This document shows, in pieces, positions 9,020 to 18,796 of a stretch of DNA of 64,000 nt (the first letter of the stretch is position 1; every line of letters begins with the position of its first letter). The notes under the pieces were generated by a model that was not told the origin of the DNA, made no database searches, and was given only the letters and a program-made list of their open reading frames with translations. Source of the stretch: Pyrinomonadaceae bacterium (GTDB lineage: Bacteria; Acidobacteriota; Blastocatellia; Pyrinomonadales; Pyrinomonadaceae); NCBI GenBank assembly GCA_021228405.1, contig JAJQRF010000001.1, forward strand, positions 826,462 to 890,461, written 5' to 3'. Both the position numbers and the translations under genes were made by a program.

Positions 9020-9694
9020 CTACTTTGCGGCGGGAGCCGCCGGAGCGGGAGCCGCAGGTTGTCCGTTTGCCGGAGCAGGTGCGCCCGGTTTTGCAGGTGC
9101 GCCCGGTTTTCCGTTCGCCGGAGGCGGTGTCAGATTTTCCGGTGCGGCATAATATGCGGTGAGCAAAAACTGTGCGTGGAGAGTTTTGTCCGCCGTTTGT
9201 TTATCTAACTGGTTGATCTTGAAATCAGTGACCGAAACGATGCGGGGCAGTTTTGCCATTTTGTCGAAAAATGCCCGGAGATTGCCGTAATTACTGTCAA
9301 CTTCGACCTCGACGGGTTTTGCCATAATCGAATCCTGCTGTGAATCTTCACGTGGACTGAAACGCATCACGCTCAGGCGGCTTTCACCCGCAGATGTTTG
9401 AAGTCCTTGTAAAACGTTGGTGATCTCACGCTGTTCGGGCAAAAGAACCTTTAATTCGTCGTATTCCTGCGATTTGCTGGCATAGAGCGAACGAAATTCG
9501 TTAATGCGCTGGGTCGCTACGCGTGCCGCTTCGTTTTTCGATTGCAATTGCGAAATCTGATCGTTCAAGGTTGCTACTTCGGCGCGGGTTACGCTGGTCA
9601 CGAAATAATAGACGCATCCGTAAATAACTGCCGCAATGCTGACCAAAACCACCAGTTGCAGATACCATTGTAGATTTTTGATTTTCTCTAACAT
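9020..9694 (-). CDS. pilO: Type IV pilus inner-membrane protein PilO
   Basis: 224 residues: one transmembrane helix (about 12-34), a coiled coil (ATLNDQISQLQSKNEAARVA) and a periplasmic ferredoxin-like domain, then a low-complexity Pro/Ala/Gly tail. PilO pairs with PilN to form the periplasmic alignment complex. The order pilM-N-O-P-Q is the standard one. A tail of repeated PGAPAKPGAPAPANG-type sequence is an addition not usual in the family. Confidence 0.88.
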   Translation of the reverse strand: MLEKIKNLQWYLQLVVLVSIAAVIYGCVYYFVTSVTRAEVATLNDQISQLQSKNEAARVATQRINEFRSLYASKSQEYDELKVLLPEQREITNVLQGLQTSAGESRLSVMRFSPREDSQQDSIMAKPVEVEVDSNYGNLRAFFDKMAKLPRIVSVTDFKINQLDKQTADKTLHAQFLLTAYYAAPENLTPPPANGKPGAPAKPGAPAPANGQPAAPAPAAPAAK

Positions 9695-9749
9695 TTGTCG
9701 TTTACCTTCTTTTCTTTGTAATCAACCAATCAATTAATGCAGGAAGCGT

Positions 9750-10505
9750 TTATTGGTTTTTTGCCACTTGAGCCGGTGCGGTGTTATTAGGCTGTGCCGC
9801 CGGAGGAGTTTGCGTTCCGCTTTGCGGCGCGTTCTGGGCAGTTGTCGGATTCGCGTCCGGCGAGCCTGCTTTCGACGGCGTGTAAGATGTGCGGATCGTG
9901 AAATTTACAACTTGCAGTTTCGGCGTTTCGACGGGCTGACCGTTCGCGCTCGGCGCAGGTGCGGAAGTCTGCGTTGCAACTTCTTTTTTCTGTGTTTCGA
10001 TATTGAGATTCGAGAAAAGTCCGTTTGAAAATTCAAGACTGCTACCGAAACGCGTGATCGCGGCTTCGTCGAGCGAATTTCCTTTGATCGTGACCGTTTC
10101 GCCCGATTGTTCGACGCTTTCCAGATAAAGATCGGGATTCATCGCGATTCTTTCGCTGAGCGCGGCTAAGACCGCGCTCGGTCCGGCTTGCGAATTACGC
10201 AGTTTCTTGATCGCTTCGATGCGCAGATCGATGTTTTGAATCTTTGCTTCGAGTTCCTTCTGCTCTTTCATTACCGATTCGAGTTGTGCCGCGATCTGTT
10301 TTTGTTCTTCAAGCCGTGTTTCGGCATCGGATTTCTTCCAGTTGGAATCGATCACGTCAAAACCCGTAATAAGTGCGAGCAGGAATCCGACGGTTAAAGA
10401 CATTACCAACAGGCGCGTGGCAGGACTGCCGACCTTGCGTTCGACCGCAACCGCCGCACTGCTGTGTCTTTCTGTTACTGAATATAAAAGATTTATCTTA
10501 ATCAT
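9750..10505 (-). CDS. pilN: Type IV pilus inner-membrane protein PilN
   Basis: 251 residues. It opens with MIKINLLY, the short cytoplasmic motif by which PilN docks on PilM, then one transmembrane helix (about 31-50), a coiled coil (SDAETRLEEQKQIAAQLES) and a periplasmic domain. The C-terminal ~45 residues are Pro/Thr/Asn-rich. The start overlaps the pilM stop in an ATGA arrangement, which implies translational coupling. Confidence 0.9.
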   Translation of the reverse strand: MIKINLLYSVTERHSSAAVAVERKVGSPATRLLVMSLTVGFLLALITGFDVIDSNWKKSDAETRLEEQKQIAAQLESVMKEQKELEAKIQNIDLRIEAIKKLRNSQAGPSAVLAALSERIAMNPDLYLESVEQSGETVTIKGNSLDEAAITRFGSSLEFSNGLFSNLNIETQKKEVATQTSAPAPSANGQPVETPKLQVVNFTIRTSYTPSKAGSPDANPTTAQNAPQSGTQTPPAAQPNNTAPAQVAKNQ

Positions 10506-11563
10506 CTTAATTCCACTCCCCTTGCCGCTAATCCGACAGCGACCGCCATTTCAGGCATAATTTCGCTCAGATAATCGGGATCGAATTTGCGTGTATCAAC
10601 CTTGATATTTCTGAATGGATCGAGAACCTCGACGGGCAATTCAAGCCGTGCCGAAAGGTCTTCCGCCAAACCTGCCAGTTTTGAACCGCCGCCCGAGATC
10701 AGAATCTTCTGAACGACCGTTTCGTTGTCTTCGCTGGTAGCGCGGTAAAAATCAAATGTTTTCTGGATTTCCATCGCGACGATCTCCGTCACGTTGCTCA
10801 TCAGAGGTTCGATCGATTTTTCTTCCAAACCTTCGACGGCTTCGGAAACGCCGCGTTTGACGGCTTCGGCTTGCTGGAAACTGAGTCCGAGACTTCTTTG
10901 CAGAACGTCCGTAAACTGGCTTCCGCCGACCGTGATGTCGCGCGTAAACAGCGAACGCGTGCCCTGCACGATGTTCACGTTCATCGTCGATGCACCGATG
11001 TTCAAAAGCGTTACGACCTGCGAAGCGTCCGGCTGATAATTGATCTCGTAGCAGTTTTGCAATGCAAACGTATCGACATCGATGACGATCGGTGATTTTC
11101 CGGCAAGCTGAATGGCTTGCTTGATATTGTCAATTCTTTCGCGTTTGCAGGCGGCAATGAGAACCTGTGTGGCTTCGGGAGTTTCCGCGGTCACTTGATA
11201 ATCGAGGTTTACGTCTGAAAGATCGTATGGAATATGTTCTTCGGCGTGCCAGTCGATCGATTCTTCGAGTTCTTCCTGGCTCATCGGCGGCAAAACGATA
11301 TTTTTGATGATGACCGAATGTCCGCTAACGCCCGTCACAACCTGATTGGCATTGATCTGATGATTCGAGCAAACGCTCTGAATGACATCGGAAACGACGT
11401 TCAACTCCATGATCTGTCCATCAACAATCGTATTGTCGGGCAGATTTTCATAACCTAAACTGACCAGATTCAGACTGTTTACTTTTCCGTCAAGTTCGAC
11501 CATTTTGATCGAGCTCGAACCGACATCCAAACCGGCAACGCTTTTCTTTTTACCGAACAGCAT
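10502..11563 (-). CDS. pilM: Type IV pilus actin-like ATPase PilM
   Basis: 353 residues of the FtsA/PilM actin-like fold: the phosphate-1 motif AGLDVGSSSIKMVEL near the N-terminus, GVSGHSVIIKNIVLP, LLNIGASTMNVNI (phosphate-2) and ILISGGGSKLAGL (adenosine motif). It binds nucleotide and the PilN N-terminus on the cytoplasmic side of the pilus machine. An AAGGAG ribosome site precedes the ATG. It is the first gene of the cluster after a 427-bp spacer. Confidence 0.93.
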   Translation of the reverse strand: MLFGKKKSVAGLDVGSSSIKMVELDGKVNSLNLVSLGYENLPDNTIVDGQIMELNVVSDVIQSVCSNHQINANQVVTGVSGHSVIIKNIVLPPMSQEELEESIDWHAEEHIPYDLSDVNLDYQVTAETPEATQVLIAACKRERIDNIKQAIQLAGKSPIVIDVDTFALQNCYEINYQPDASQVVTLLNIGASTMNVNIVQGTRSLFTRDITVGGSQFTDVLQRSLGLSFQQAEAVKRGVSEAVEGLEEKSIEPLMSNVTEIVAMEIQKTFDFYRATSEDNETVVQKILISGGGSKLAGLAEDLSARLELPVEVLDPFRNIKVDTRKFDPDYLSEIMPEMAVAVGLAARGVELR

Positions 11564-11990
11564 TATTTTTTCTACTCCTTTTAGCTTTCACGCCAATCTT
11601 TTTTATATTTTTTGTAGGTTTTCGTTTGCTCTAACGTTTAACGACACGGAATTTCGGCTGTAGAAGATTTTTGCCACCTTCGGATTGACTGTTAAGACGG
11701 GACATATTTGATAGGTCAAACTGAATGCAGAGCCAAAACACCTGTTTCGTTTCTTTCATATTTGAATCGCGACGTTAATGCCAAAAAAATGGCTGCTTTT
11801 TGAAAACTTTGTGCATTAGGTGGCGAAGAGATTCGGCAACGTGATGTGCCGTCACCATTTAAAATCGCATATTTCGTAAACTATTGTCAACATATATTTA
11901 CATCGTTTAACGCAATTTGCGCAAATTATTTTCAAAGTGACCGGACTGTTCGGGCAATTTGAATCGAAAATGCAGAATTTATCGACGGTT
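11564..11990. other. 427-bp spacer upstream of pilM
   Basis: No gene is seen here. It separates the leftward pilM operon from the 3' end of a leftward hydrolase gene, so it should hold the pilMNOPQ promoter. On the minus strand TTGGCATTAACGTCGC (about 11784-11769) resembles a sigma-54 -24/-12 element with correct GG-to-GC spacing but an imperfect -12 part. An AT-rich stretch occurs at about 11880-11935. Neither is conclusive. Confidence 0.4.
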
Positions 11991-12779
11991 TCAGTTTTTC
12001 CTTTTGATTATTTCGGTAATTTTTTCGGCGGTTTTTTGCGGGATTTCAAGCGGAAAAAGATGTGAGCCATCTAAAAGATAAAAATCTATCGGGAAATGTT
12101 TTTTCATAAAACCGAGCCGCGCCATTTTCGCTTCGCGTGAATGCGAACCGCCGATGTAAGCCGCCGGAACTTTCAGCTTTCCGCGCATTTCGGGAAGATG
12201 ATGCGGCAAGGTTTGATAAATTCGCGCTTCGATCGAAGGCTTGAAAAAAAGCTCGAAGCCTTTTTCGTTTTCAACCGTTCCGTATTCGACATAATCGCGC
12301 AAAACGTCTTCATCGAAAGCATCGAATTTCGGCTTTTTCTTGAAATGTTCAAAGGCTTCCTGCTTCGTTTTCCAAAGATTTCGACGAAAACGCGTCATCT
12401 GCGACGGCGTGTAGCGATCCATCAATCTGGCAAGTTTTAAGATGCGCAAACCGTGACTACTCAAACGGCTGATGATCGGCGAATCGAGTAAAATGATCTG
12501 TTTATAAAGTTCGGGACGCTCGACAGCGACGAGAAAATGAAGAATTCCGCCGAGTGAATGCCCGACCCCGATGATCGGTTTTGTGTAGCGTTTTTCGATC
12601 TCCGCACGAAGTTCGTCGCGTAAATTGTGCCAATTGTCGTCAACCGGAAAATCCGGGTCGTGCGCGTGACGTTCGAGAAAACCGATCTCGAAATCGTTTT
12701 CGAGAAAGGAAAAAATTTTACTGTAAGTTTTCGACGGAAAACCGTTGGCGTGGGCAAAATGGATGATTTTCTTCGACAT
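11991..12779 (-). CDS. Alpha/beta hydrolase family protein
   Basis: 262 residues from the ATG at 12779. The order HFAHANGFPSKTY (oxyanion region), VGHSLGG (nucleophile elbow, G-H-S-L-G) and a late DGSHLFPLE carrying the probable catalytic His fits a serine alpha/beta hydrolase. The substrate cannot be told. The start codon shares one base with the stop of the upstream acetyltransferase gene (TAATG), so the two are probably translated together. An in-frame start 14 codons earlier would lie within that gene and is less likely. Confidence 0.85.
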   Translation of the reverse strand: MSKKIIHFAHANGFPSKTYSKIFSFLENDFEIGFLERHAHDPDFPVDDNWHNLRDELRAEIEKRYTKPIIGVGHSLGGILHFLVAVERPELYKQIILLDSPIISRLSSHGLRILKLARLMDRYTPSQMTRFRRNLWKTKQEAFEHFKKKPKFDAFDEDVLRDYVEYGTVENEKGFELFFKPSIEARIYQTLPHHLPEMRGKLKVPAAYIGGSHSREAKMARLGFMKKHFPIDFYLLDGSHLFPLEIPQKTAEKITEIIKRKN

Positions 12780-13270
12780 TACAATCTGTTCATCATCTGC
12801 CAGTAGCCGACATCGACCCAACGTCCGAGTTTATAGCCGACTTCGCGGAAATGAGCGACTTTGGAAAAACCGAGCCGTTCGTGAAAACGGACGCTCGCAT
12901 CGTTCGGCAAAGCGATTCCGGCGATGATGACGTGCGCGTTGGTTTCGGCGAGATCGTCAAACATCTGCGTGTAAAGACTTGTCCCGATTCCCTTTTGCTT
13001 TGCCGCGTTCCTGACATAAATCGAAACTTCGACCGCATACGCATATGCCGTCCGCATTTTGAATTGCGAAGCATACGCATAACCGCAAATCTCGCCGCCG
13101 TCTTCCGCCACCAGATACGGATACTTTTCGATCGTGTCAACAATTCGCTTCCGCATCTCTTCGCCCGACAGCGGATCGGTTTCAAAAGTATGATGCGTAT
13201 TTTGAATATAATAATTGTAAATCTCAGCGATCTGCCCGGCATCAGCCAATTCAACTTTACGGATGTTCAT
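12779..13270 (-). CDS. GNAT N-acetyltransferase, phosphinothricin acetyltransferase-like
   Basis: 163 residues matching the Pat/YncA subgroup of GNAT enzymes: IRKVELADAGQIAEIYNYYI at the start, THHTFETDPLSGEEM, the acetyl-CoA loop RNAAKQKGIGTSLY (motif A) and LHERLGFSKVAHFREVGYK-like sequence near the end (FHERLGF seen). The family acetylates amino groups of small molecules such as methionine analogues or phosphinothricin; the true substrate here is unknown. It sits 5 bp after the acyl-CoA dehydrogenase gene and is coupled to the hydrolase gene. Confidence 0.88.
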   Translation of the reverse strand: MNIRKVELADAGQIAEIYNYYIQNTHHTFETDPLSGEEMRKRIVDTIEKYPYLVAEDGGEICGYAYASQFKMRTAYAYAVEVSIYVRNAAKQKGIGTSLYTQMFDDLAETNAHVIIAGIALPNDASVRFHERLGFSKVAHFREVGYKLGRWVDVGYWQMMNRL

Positions 13271-13275
13271 TTTTT

Positions 13276-14460
13276 CTACTTTAACTCCATTTTTGCAATA
13301 GATTCAAGATGAACCTCATCGGGTCCGTCGGCGAGGCGCAGGGTTCGCGCGTAAATCCAGAAATTCGAGAGCGGAAAATCTTCGCAAACGCCGCCGCCGC
13401 CGTGTGTTTGAATGGTGCGGTCGATTATCTTCAGAGCCATCTGCGGAACGACCGCTTTTATCATTGCGATTTCTTTTCGTGCCGCTTTGTTCCCGACTTC
13501 GTCCATCATCCACGCCGCTTTCAAAACCAGCAACCGCGCTTGTTCGATCTCGTTGCGCGATTCGGCAATCCATTGGCGAATCACGCCTTGTTCCGCCAGA
13601 GGTTTGCCGAAAGCGATGCGTTGCTTGACGCGATTTTTCATAAATTCGAGCGCACGTTCGGCAATTCCGATCAGGCGCATACAATGATGAACCCTTCCCG
13701 GACCGAGCCGACCTTGCGCGATCTCAAATCCTCGACCTTCGCCGAGCAGAAGATTCGCCGCGGGAACGCGCACATTCGTAAAAGAAGCTTCCGAATGTCC
13801 GTTCGGGGCATCGTCGAAACCGAAAACGTGCAAGTTTCTTTCAACCTTTACGCCTCCTGCGTCCATCGGCACAAGAATCATCGATTGTTGCAGGTGTTTC
13901 GGCGCGTTTACATCGGTTTTGCCCATAAAGATCGCCAGTTTACAGCGCGCATCGCCCGCGCCGGTCGACCACCATTTACGACCGTTCAAAACGTATGAAT
14001 CACCGTCTTTTACAATTGAACTTTGAATATTCGTCGCATCGGACGAGGCAACTTCGGGTTCGGTCATCGCAAAACACGAGCGGATTTCGCCGTTCAAAAG
14101 CGGTTTCAGCCACATTTCCTTCTGTTCCGCCGAACCGTATCTTTCGAGCACTTCCATATTTCCCGTGTCGGGCGCGGAGCAATTGAAGACCTCGCTCGCC
14201 CACGTCACTTTGCCCATTTCTTCGGCAAGCGGCGCGTATTCCAGATTCGTCAAACCCGAAATTTCCGGCAAAAACAGATTCCACAAACCTTCCGCCTTCG
14301 CTTTTTCCTTTAAATCTTCGATCAACTGCGAAGGCTGCCAACGGTCGCCCGAATTTGTTTCCGCTTGAAAAGATTGTTCGTTGGGAAAAATGTGTTCGTT
14401 CATAAATGACTGCAATTTTTTTTGCAGTTCGCGCGTTTTCGTTGAATAGTCAAAGTTCAT
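13276..14460 (-). CDS. Acyl-CoA dehydrogenase (ACAD10/11-like)
   Basis: 394 residues covering all three ACAD domains: the FAD-contacting [16 protein letters not shown] and [11 protein letters not shown] segments, the middle beta domain, and the C-terminal [20 protein letters not shown] and [18 protein letters not shown] helices. The sequence, including the [13 protein letters not shown] end, is of the kind related to the dehydrogenase half of eukaryotic ACAD10/11. A gene for the phosphotransferase half of such proteins is found at 19564. It heads a three-gene leftward run with the acetyltransferase and hydrolase. Confidence 0.92.
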   Translation of the reverse strand: MNFDYSTKTRELQKKLQSFMNEHIFPNEQSFQAETNSGDRWQPSQLIEDLKEKAKAEGLWNLFLPEISGLTNLEYAPLAEEMGKVTWASEVFNCSAPDTGNMEVLERYGSAEQKEMWLKPLLNGEIRSCFAMTEPEVASSDATNIQSSIVKDGDSYVLNGRKWWSTGAGDARCKLAIFMGKTDVNAPKHLQQSMILVPMDAGGVKVERNLHVFGFDDAPNGHSEASFTNVRVPAANLLLGEGRGFEIAQGRLGPGRVHHCMRLIGIAERALEFMKNRVKQRIAFGKPLAEQGVIRQWIAESRNEIEQARLLVLKAAWMMDEVGNKAARKEIAMIKAVVPQMALKIIDRTIQTHGGGGVCEDFPLSNFWIYARTLRLADGPDEVHLESIAKMELK

Positions 14461-14516
14461 AGTTTTGAACTAATTATAAATCACAGTAAAGTTATGAAAT
14501 CAAAATCGAACCGCGA

Positions 14517-14888
14517 ATGACTTTAATTTTGAACAAAAAATATATTTTCGTGACAATTGTGCTGTTTCTGACCGAAGTTTTTATCGCGCTTTTCGTCAAC
14601 GATCAATTCGTTCGTCCGTTCGTCGGCGATGTTTTGGTCGTCATTTTGATCTATTGTTTTTTGCGGATTTTCTTAAATTTTTCAACTTGGAAAATCGCGT
14701 CGGGCGTTTTGGTGTTTGCGTTTGTGATCGAAACTTTGCAGTATTTCGACTTCGTTAAAAAGATCGGTTTTGAAAATAATCGGCTAATTTCCACCGCCTT
14801 GGGAAGAACTTTTTCAGGGTTTGATCTGTTGGCTTATGCGGTCGGTTTCGGATTGATAATTGCGGCTGAAAGATATTTTTCAAAATAA
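14517..14888 (+). CDS. DUF2809 membrane protein
   Basis: 123 residues, strongly hydrophobic, with four predicted membrane helices and conserved DUF2809 features: PFVGDVLVVILIYCFLR in the first half and ALGRTFSGFDLLAYAVG near the end. Function is unknown. It diverges from the acyl-CoA dehydrogenase gene (56-bp spacer holding both promoters) and converges on the wHTH-TPR regulator, whose stop is only 5 bp away. Confidence 0.82.
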   Translation: MTLILNKKYIFVTIVLFLTEVFIALFVNDQFVRPFVGDVLVVILIYCFLRIFLNFSTWKIASGVLVFAFVIETLQYFDFVKKIGFENNRLISTALGRTFSGFDLLAYAVGFGLIIAAERYFSK

Positions 14889-14893
14889 ATGTT

Positions 14894-16756
14894 CTAAGTT
14901 TGGAGAAAGACCTGTTTCATTATTTCGACAAATCTTTTATCGGCGCGAACAGGGTCGAAAACCGGATCGCTGTTTGCCGAAGGAAGCGCACGGTTTTTCT
15001 CTTTCAGCGCGATTTCCAGATAATCGACGGCTTTTTCATTTTCGCCGATCAAAAGATAATTGGAGGCAAGCGACATCGGATTCACGTTCGGCTTTTTCAA
15101 CATTTCTTCGATACCTTGCCGGAAATACGGACGCAGATCGTTTTCGGCAATGGCTTTCGTTAACGGATGCGCGGATTTTTCGGCGGGCGGAAGTTTTCCC
15201 AAAACCAATTCGCCCACCTCGGCGTTCATTTTTCGTTTGATATAAATCCAATACAAAAGTTTCGGAACGCGCCAGAAATCAGGCTCGATCTGTTTCGCGT
15301 AATTGCATTCGGTCAGAGCCTTGTCGATTTTGTCGTCAAAATAATAGAGTTCACAAAAAGAACTGCGTAACAGCGGCGAAAAAGGTTCGCTTTTAGCGGC
15401 TTCGGAAAGCTGTGCATCGGCTTCGGCAAAACGCCTTTGATAACGGAGCAAAGACGAATATTTCTGGCGCGCCGAAGCGTTTTCCGGCGCAAGCGTCACG
15501 GCTTTCCTGAATTCGTTTTCCGCCTCTTTCCAATTCCAGTCACGCCATTGATAAATCTCTCCCAAAACAATGTGCGGCGAAGCGAGAGAATTATCGAGTT
15601 CAAGAGCTTTTTTCGCATTTTGCTCGACTTTTTCCCAGTCGACATTGAATTGATCGGAAGCGGTCAGGGCTTCGGCAAAACTCGCGTAAGCCAAAGCCCA
15701 GCCGGGTTCGAGTTCGATGGTCTTTTCAAAAAGTCCGATCATTTCCTTACGGCGGTTTAATTCGCCCGTTCGCCAGATTTTCCGCGCCGAAAGATAATTT
15801 TGAACCGCTTCGGCGTTTCGGTTTATGTCTTTCAGCGATCTTTCGTCTTCGATGTCGGCAATTTTCAATGAAATAAGCCGCGCCGTGCGAAGAGCGACGG
15901 AATTTTCAAGGTCGAGATCGTTTTTGCGGTTCGCCGCAAAAGTTTCCGTCCAGAGCGTTTCACCGTCGGAAACACGTGAAAGATTGACCGTCACGCGCGC
16001 ATTTTCGCCCTCGAAACGATAAGTTCCCGACAAAACCGCGTCCGCTCCGATCTCATTTCCCGCGGTCAGAGCATTGAAACTTTGCCTTGAATATTTACGC
16101 ACCGAGGCAAGCGGCAAAACTTTTAACTGTTTGAGTTTGCCGAGATTTGTAATCAAAGCGTCAGCCAAACCGATCTGAAGATCGTTCTGCCCGTCCCCGG
16201 CAGATTCAAACGGCAAAACGGCAATAGATTGAAATTCGGTAATGTTTTGCGGGGCTTTTTGGTTGAAAAAGATTTTCCAAACTCCGAAACCGACTCCCGA
16301 AAAGATCAGGATCACCGTTAAAACTCCGACGAGTTTTTTAAGTGCGGTCGATTTGCTCCCGGTCTTCGGCGGAATCGAAATTTCTTCCGTTTTGATTTCA
16401 TCTCCGGTTCGATTTTTTTCCGTATCAGATTCAGCATTTTTCAGCGGCGTTTCAACCAAAAAACGATAGCCTCTTTTCGGTAAAGTTTCGATATAGTCTT
16501 TGCCTTGCGAATTTTTGCCGAGGGCTTTTCTTAACGCGTGAATGCAAAATCTGAGGTTCGTTTCTTCGACGAAAGTATCCTTCCAAACCGCCTTCATCAG
16601 TTCGTCGCGGGTGACGAGCTCGCCGTGATGCAGGGCGAAATGAACTAACAAATCGAAAACCTTCGGCTGTAAAGAAACAGTTTGACCGTTTTTGCGCAAA
16701 AGTTTTTCCTTTAAGTCGAGGGCAAACTCGCCGAATTCATAAGTCTTTTCATTCAT
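14894..16756 (-). CDS. Winged-helix (CadC/OmpR-type) DNA-binding protein with membrane helix and TPR domain
   Basis: About 620 residues. Residues ~5-100 form an OmpR-type winged helix (FDLLVHFALHHGELVTRDEL, then NLRFCIHALRKALGK). One transmembrane helix lies near 145-165, followed by a TolB/adenylate-cyclase-associated segment (IAVLPFESAGDGQNDLQIGL, SVRKYSRQSFNALTAGNEIG) and several TPR repeats (FEKTIELEPGWALAYASFAEA). These one-component regulators are abundant in Acidobacteria; the signal is unknown. The ATG at 16756 is chosen over a TTG five codons upstream. It diverges from secreted-protein genes beginning at 16881, which may be targets (inference from position). Confidence 0.85.
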   Translation of the reverse strand: MNEKTYEFGEFALDLKEKLLRKNGQTVSLQPKVFDLLVHFALHHGELVTRDELMKAVWKDTFVEETNLRFCIHALRKALGKNSQGKDYIETLPKRGYRFLVETPLKNAESDTEKNRTGDEIKTEEISIPPKTGSKSTALKKLVGVLTVILIFSGVGFGVWKIFFNQKAPQNITEFQSIAVLPFESAGDGQNDLQIGLADALITNLGKLKQLKVLPLASVRKYSRQSFNALTAGNEIGADAVLSGTYRFEGENARVTVNLSRVSDGETLWTETFAANRKNDLDLENSVALRTARLISLKIADIEDERSLKDINRNAEAVQNYLSARKIWRTGELNRRKEMIGLFEKTIELEPGWALAYASFAEALTASDQFNVDWEKVEQNAKKALELDNSLASPHIVLGEIYQWRDWNWKEAENEFRKAVTLAPENASARQKYSSLLRYQRRFAEADAQLSEAAKSEPFSPLLRSSFCELYYFDDKIDKALTECNYAKQIEPDFWRVPKLLYWIYIKRKMNAEVGELVLGKLPPAEKSAHPLTKAIAENDLRPYFRQGIEEMLKKPNVNPMSLASNYLLIGENEKAVDYLEIALKEKNRALPSANSDPVFDPVRADKRFVEIMKQVFLQT

Positions 16757-16880
16757 TAGGGTTTCTAACAAAAATCTAACATTTTTCTAACGCAAATACA
16801 AAGCCTTTTCGGTGTCGAACAAACAAGCTTGATTCGCTCTCCCGAATGATCGAGTTGGAAAATTGTTAAGGAGAAAAATT

Positions 16881-17735
16881 ATGAAAAATCAAGAAATTAA
16901 AATTAACGAGAATGCTTTGCCGGGAGTTTCCGCCAACGTTGAAACTATTAACAGACAAAAAAATACGGAAAACTATTTTCAGTATTTATTTGTTCGTATC
17001 TTTTTAGGCTTGATGCTCGGATTATTCCCGATTTTGGTAAATGCACAAACCACGTTTACAGTCGATGCCGGCACGGGCGGCGATGACTTACGCGGCGGAA
17101 ACACGGCATTTTTGAGTTTTGTGCTGACAAGCGGCAGAACCACGTCCGAACAAATTTTAAGCCGGGGTTTCGCCGGAAACAGCAATACGACAGGCATTCG
17201 TGTAACTTTTCCCGAAACTATAAATGAAACGCAGATCAGAAGTATTCGGATTCGTCACGACGGCAATCCGCGTTCGGGACATCCTTTCGACACTTATGAT
17301 AATTGGAATTTGAAATCGCTGCGCGTATTGCTCGGTGGAACACAAATCTACACTTCAACCCGCGACACGGATTTTCTCGGTGCACAGATTCGTTTTACGG
17401 GTGCTTTGCGCGTAGCTGATTTTGCAATTCGTTCACTTCGCGACGAAGCCGACTTCACGATCACGCGAATCGCGCCGGGCTTGAGAGGTCTTTCGGTAAC
17501 GGTTTCAAATATCGGCGGCGCAACGGGCACCATCGTTAATCTTCGCTGTTCAACCTTCAGCCGTTTCATTACGACAAGTGTCGGAAGAAGTTTGGCGGCG
17601 GGTAGTGAAACCTTTGTTTCCATAAGTTTCGCCCGCCCTGCAGGAATTGTTACCTGCAGTATCCAAGGAACGAATTCCGACGGAATGCCCGAAACGGTCA
17701 CGGCAAATAATGTCCTTTCGTCGGTTCCGCGCTAA
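16881..17735 (+). CDS. Secreted protein with C-terminal CARDB-like domain
   Basis: 284 residues from the ATG at 16881, with AAGGAG 8 bases upstream. A long basic N-terminus precedes a signal-type helix ending in VNAQ. The middle (about 60-180) is a beta-rich region with IRIRHDGNPRSGHPFDTYDNW. The end (about 190-284) resembles a CARDB adhesion-type beta sandwich (LSVTVSNIGGATGTIVNLRC, then GSETFVSISF). The function is not known; a surface or extracellular role is inferred. Same-strand genes with similar signal peptides follow at 17840 and 18797. Confidence 0.65.
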   Translation: MKNQEIKINENALPGVSANVETINRQKNTENYFQYLFVRIFLGLMLGLFPILVNAQTTFTVDAGTGGDDLRGGNTAFLSFVLTSGRTTSEQILSRGFAGNSNTTGIRVTFPETINETQIRSIRIRHDGNPRSGHPFDTYDNWNLKSLRVLLGGTQIYTSTRDTDFLGAQIRFTGALRVADFAIRSLRDEADFTITRIAPGLRGLSVTVSNIGGATGTIVNLRCSTFSRFITTSVGRSLAAGSETFVSISFARPAGIVTCSIQGTNSDGMPETVTANNVLSSVPR

Positions 17736-17839
17736 ACAGCAAAAATAAATTAAATGGAAACTGCCGAATCTGACAGGATTACTGAAATGAATGCAGAGGC
17801 TTCGGCAGTCAAAAAAACAGTCAGATACAGGAGAAAAAA

Positions 17840-18712
17840 ATGAAAAAGAATAATGCAATTTTAGGTTTGATTTTAGCAGTTTTGACAATCGGAGTTTTCA
17901 ATCTTTCGCTGAATGCACAATCGATCAACGAAAGCCGCCCGACACCTATTACGTCGGGAACGATGAGCGGCGTGGTCAACGGAAGTAAAACTTACTATTA
18001 TTCATTGCGGGCAAAACGCGGCGCGGTCATTACCGTCAATGCAAAAGTTGCGTGGACGCGGGGCGTGAGTTTTTCGCTCGATTTTCGCGGAATGCGCGGA
18101 AGCGACGGCGGACAGAAACGTTGCTGTGACGGCGATTCGTATCTTTTCCACGATCACGGCTCAAACGGCACAAGGGAAATCGAAAAATCATTTGTCGCGA
18201 CGAGCGACGACAGATTTTTAATGGTTTTCAGTTTCAACACGCCTAATCTGGTTTACACCTTCAAATTCGACGGCATCGAACTCGACCGCGAAACAGTTTC
18301 CGATTCGGAGAAAGAAGCTTATCAGACGGGCGATTCGGACATTATCAGAGTTCCCGGCAACAGCGGAAACCGCTGGGTAAATACGGGAATCAAGGTTCAG
18401 CGCGGCGATACCGTGATTTTGAGCGCGACGGGCAGAGTAGATGTCAGCGCAGGTTGGGGCGTTCACAGCGCAAGAGGCACGCGAAACTTTGCTTTAATGC
18501 CGAATTATCCCGTCAACAGCCTGACGCGCTACGGTTTGGCGGCAAAGATCACGTCGACGAGCGGAATTACGAGGCAGAAATGGAGTTACGGCGATGCAAA
18601 CTCGATGTATGTTACGAAAAACGGCACGCTTTATCTAACCGTCAACGACGACGCGCCCGAAGATAACAGCGGCGAATTTCAAGTAAAGGTCACAGTCAAA
18701 CGCGGCAGATAA
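17840..18712 (+). CDS. Secreted protein with C-terminal LecA (PA-IL)-like domain
   Basis: 290 residues with a signal peptide (cleavage near LNAQS) and an AGGAG ribosome site. Residues ~35-150 look like a PPC-type beta domain (SGTMSGVVNGSKTYYYSLRA). Residues ~180-288 resemble the galactose-binding lectin LecA/PA-IL fold: DTVILSATGRVDVSAGWG, then YGLAAKITS and GTLYLTVNDDAPEDNSGEFQ, the last matching the calcium/sugar-binding loop of that family. Sugar binding is thus a reasonable inference, not shown. The gene is part of a run of three secreted proteins. Confidence 0.65.
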   Translation: MKKNNAILGLILAVLTIGVFNLSLNAQSINESRPTPITSGTMSGVVNGSKTYYYSLRAKRGAVITVNAKVAWTRGVSFSLDFRGMRGSDGGQKRCCDGDSYLFHDHGSNGTREIEKSFVATSDDRFLMVFSFNTPNLVYTFKFDGIELDRETVSDSEKEAYQTGDSDIIRVPGNSGNRWVNTGIKVQRGDTVILSATGRVDVSAGWGVHSARGTRNFALMPNYPVNSLTRYGLAAKITSTSGITRQKWSYGDANSMYVTKNGTLYLTVNDDAPEDNSGEFQVKVTVKRGR

Positions 18713-18796
18713 ATCAACAGTCAGAAAGACGAATTTCCTGAAAAGAAGTTCGTCTTTCATTTTGAATGCCGATAAAATAATTTAAGGAGAAAATCA

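Noticed and set aside
11769-11784. Sigma-54-like promoter upstream of pilM
   Set aside because: The -24 part fits and GG-to-GC spacing is right, but the -12 part is TCGC, and a second candidate nearby (GGCAC...TTGC at about 11840-11860) has wrong spacing. Not enough to call.
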